The notes below the pieces were generated by a model. That model did no database searches. It was not told the DNA's origin and was given only the letters and a program-made list of their open reading frames with translations. A stretch of 64,000 nucleotides of DNA. Source: Glandiceps talaboti. Taxonomy: Eukaryota; Hemichordata; Enteropneusta; Spengelidae. The stretch is from positions 27,022,676 through 27,086,675 of the forward strand of contig NC_135550.1 in the NCBI RefSeq assembly GCF_964340395.1, in the 5' to 3' direction. A program made the position numbers and the translations under genes. How positions within the stretch are numbered: position 1 is the stretch's first letter; each line of letters begins with the position of its first letter. Below, in pieces: positions 61,567 to 64,000 of this stretch.

Positions 61567-62855
61567 TAAGTACACTATGTATTACAGCGTGTCATTTTAT
61601 TCAAGTAAGCCTAAGTCATTTGTCAGGTTCCACGTTTCTGTCAATTCTGGACAAACTGAATTCACTTTTCAATCTGCAACTTTAGTCCCATGTCTATCTT
61701 ATCGCCCACATAAGTTGTCGAAGTTAGTATAAAATTTGGTATAATAACTGACACGTTTGTCTGATGTCTTATTCAGTGCGAACTTGTTTTGTATTAAGCA
61801 TTAATCAAACGACAAAACAAACTAAATCATATTTGAACATCGACACAATGTTACTATTGAGGAAACTGGCGGATTCATTTTCTGCACGTCATTTTGGATG
61901 CACATTATGTCAAAAACTATGAAAGATTTTGAAATTCAGAAAGATTGTGTAATCTGTCCTACAGAAGGGGTAAATAATTATGTACCTCGAAATGATGTCT
62001 AGCTCTCATAATCTGAACACGTAGATACTCCAGTTGTTCTTTGGTGTCCCAACTTCCGTGACACATTGGCGTTACAACTGGCATTTTAGTGGTGTAGAAC
62101 TCGTCCAACCTTTCCACATCTGAGGCATTTAGATCTTCGACTGCATCGCCAGCTTCTATTCTGTAAGCTCGTACACACAGTTCAGGCGTCACTTGGTTCT
62201 GTACAACAGTTTTCATACAGAAGGATGGAATTGCTTTACCAATGTGAGGAATACCCAGGTGAGAGTTCAGAAAAAACTCAAGACTCTTATCTATCGGTGT
62301 CATGGTAACAGGAATTCTTCTCAGATCCCACTTTGTTAATTCTTCTATCCTGCCAACCCAGATGTAAAATCCCCACTTACAGCCCTCCGTCATCGTGAGA
62401 TATGCTAATCTTGCCATATCGGTTGCCAGAGTTCGAACATCGCCAGGCTCATTCGTGCCATCCAAGTTTCTCACCTGTATTGCCGTAATATCTTTTATGT
62501 CGGGTTGTGTTAGGACGTTTTTACGTAACATGATATCGATCGGAGGACACATTATTTCCGTTCCTTTCAAATACTCCAACTTGTTAGTGTAATGTTTTTT
62601 GACTATTTCAGCGTCTTCGAGTCCCAGTTTTGTAGCAATTCCACAAAACGTGTCGAAAACTGATTTCAGCAGGTAACCTTTCTGATCTAGGATATTTCCT
62701 TTTAGAAGAGCCTTTGCTAGTTTGGTATGCACTTCAATACAGGTCTGGCGCACAGCTTCAACGCTCCATTCCAGAGACTCGTGACTTGGACGACCAAGTT
62801 CGTCATCTTTCGAAGAGGCAAATGATTCCATTATTAAGGTACCAACACAGATCAA
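61170..62855 (-). CDS. Uncharacterised protein, second member of the tandem paralogue pair (2 exons)
   Basis: Exon 1 is 62855-61986 (290 codons, donor TTCGAG|GTACAT) and exon 2 is 61493-61170 (107 residues plus stop), joined in phase 0: 397 residues, or 389 from the second ATG at 62831 (MESFASS). The core parallels its neighbour: PPIDIML (104-110), GDVRTLATDMARLAYL (138-153), GCKWGFYIWVG (158-168), EELTKWDLRR (171-180), CVRAYRIEAGD (227-237) and a QLEYLRVQI helix before the intron. It lacks the neighbour's long acidic N-terminus but has an acidic serine-rich C-terminal tail (EDSSSDSSDSSDF; SESESEDNYSES) typical of casein-kinase substrates. It has no signal peptide or membrane segment. Same strand and same intron phase indicate tandem duplication, though the divergence is old. 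Function unknown. The DVR..DM.RLAYL...GC.WGFYI..G..EEL block is its signature. Confidence 0.77.
61533..61565. repeat. (GTAA)n microsatellite
   Basis: About eight GTAA units in the intron of the 62855-61170 gene. Every unit contains GTAAGT on the plus strand, but the gene is on the minus strand. Confidence 0.95.
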
Positions 62856-63125
62856 TAACCAGAAGGACAGATATAAGGTAGTCCAGACAACCGTGCAATT
62901 ATGTTAAATTTTACAAACGTATGTCAGCAAAGGAAAGCCCCAGTGTCTCTATTGCATTCCGTTCTAATGTATTTCTAAATCCTTTCAACATACGTTAAGT
63001 GGGACAAAATCGATAGAACGCTGGAACAAAAACAAGGTGAAAAATATGTACTATTTAGATTTTCAATATATTATCACCATGTATGCCTTGAACCAGTAAA
63101 CTGATACAGTGGGTGACCCTAAAAC

Positions 63126-64000
63126 GAATGACAACCTGAATGACGGAAAACGAATGACAGCATTTCTAGGTGGTAAACAATGGAATGACACCCTTTTCTA
63201 CAATCAGTTAGTTGAATGACACACTCTGCACTGTAGAACCACTGGAATGACAGCCGCCACTCTATAAAATAAGTGGAATGACAGCATTTTCAATGCTTTA
63301 GAACTGGAATGACAGCATTTCTAGGTGGTAAACAGTGGAATGACACCCTTTTCTACATTCAGTTAGTTGAATGACACCCTCTACACTGTAGAACCACTGG
63401 AATGACAGCCGCCACTCTATAAAATAAGTGGAATGACAGCATTTTTAATGCTTTGGAACTGGAATGACAGCATTTCTAGGTGGTAAACAGTGGAATGACA
63501 CCCTTTTCTACAATCAGTTAGTTGAATGACACACTATGCACTGTAGAACCACTGGAATGACAGCCGCCACTCTATAAAATAAGTGGAATGACAGCATTTT
63601 CAATGCTTTAGAACTGGAATGACAGCATTTCTAGGTGGTAAACAGTGGAATGACACCCTTTTCTACATTCAGTTAGTTGAATGACACCCTCTACACTGTA
63701 GAACCATTGGAATGACAGCCGCCACTCTATAAAATAAGTGGAATGACAGCATTTTCAATGCTTTAGAACTGGAATGACAGCATTTCTAGGTGGTAAACAG
63801 TGGAATGACACCCTTTTCTACATTCAGTTAGTTGAATGACACCCTCTACACTGTAGAACCACTGGAATGACAGCCGCCACTCTATAAAATAAGTGGAATG
63901 ACAGCATTTTTAATGCTTTGGAACTGGAATGACAGCATTTCTAGGTGGTAAACAGTGGAATGACACCCTTTTCTACAATCAGTTAGTTGAATGACACACT
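63126..64000. repeat. Satellite of 31-bp monomers in a 155-bp higher-order unit
   Basis: Monomers start with GAATGACA followed by 23 bases. Five distinct monomer types follow in fixed order (GCATTTCTAGG, CCCTTTTCTAC, CACTCTGCAC, GCCGCCACTC, GCATTTTCAATG), giving 5 x 31 = 155 bp. Whole units begin at 63152, 63307, 63462, 63617 and 63772, and the array runs off the right edge. The left edge (63126-63151) has irregular GAATGAC spacing of 12-14 bp. Confidence 0.96.

Noticed and set aside
59103-62855. Idea that the paralogue pair are PD-(D/E)xK-type nucleases
   Set aside because: An IDI...strand followed by a charged strand is suggestive, but the expected E/D-x-K is absent at the right spacing in both copies. 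Not supportable by eye.
63126-64000. CRISPR-like look: short constant word with variable spacers
   Set aside because: The spacers recur in the same order every 155 bp, the constant word is only 8 bp, and the surrounding genes are intron-bearing animal genes. It is a satellite.

Overview
The window is animal nuclear DNA. It is AT-rich, its genes are split by introns with GT-AG boundaries, and it carries many micro- and minisatellites plus fragments of LINE, Penelope and hAT-type mobile elements. Two genes are clear orthologues of vertebrate genes, PLEKHD1 and ARV1. Gene spacing, intron size and element types suggest a marine invertebrate, perhaps a deuterostome such as a hemichordate or lancelet; the sequence alone does not fix the species.

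Layout. 1-17.2 kb has no gene I can name. It holds a diverged tandem array of splice-signal-bearing, exon-like units on the minus strand (about 2.7-5.0 kb), further isolated exon-like segments up to 9 kb, a CpG-containing stretch with a perfect palindrome (about 8.9-9.9 kb), a LINE tail (11.1 kb) and a Penelope GIY-YIG fragment (15.5 kb). 17.2-40.2 kb is a twelve-exon plus-strand PLEKHD1 orthologue whose exons join in phase to 499 residues, with an alternative C-terminal exon and several local duplications over its splice boundaries. A possible small gene lies inside its ninth intron (34.6 kb). 40.2-46.4 kb is non-coding: a 44-bp minisatellite, a long ATGT microsatellite and a 5'-truncated LINE. 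46.9-51.5 kb is a six-exon minus-strand ARV1 orthologue. Head to head with it, at 52.4-58.7 kb, is a plus-strand gene for a secreted protein with a papain-like (C39/C10-like) cysteine peptidase domain; its first intron holds a complete hAT-type MITE with an 8-bp target duplication. Tail to tail with that gene, only 25 bp from its stop codon, are two tandem minus-strand paralogues (58.7-60.2 and 61.2-62.9 kb) of a family I do not recognise. The window ends in a satellite built of 31-bp monomers in a five-monomer, 155-bp higher-order unit.

The named genes are not functionally linked: PLEKHD1 is a PH/coiled-coil protein, ARV1 an ER sterol/lipid-homeostasis protein, and the peptidase is probably extracellular. 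The least understood parts are the paralogue pair, the peptidase and the satellite. All exon models were read by eye from splice signals, phase and remembered family sequence; no alignment or transcript data were available.
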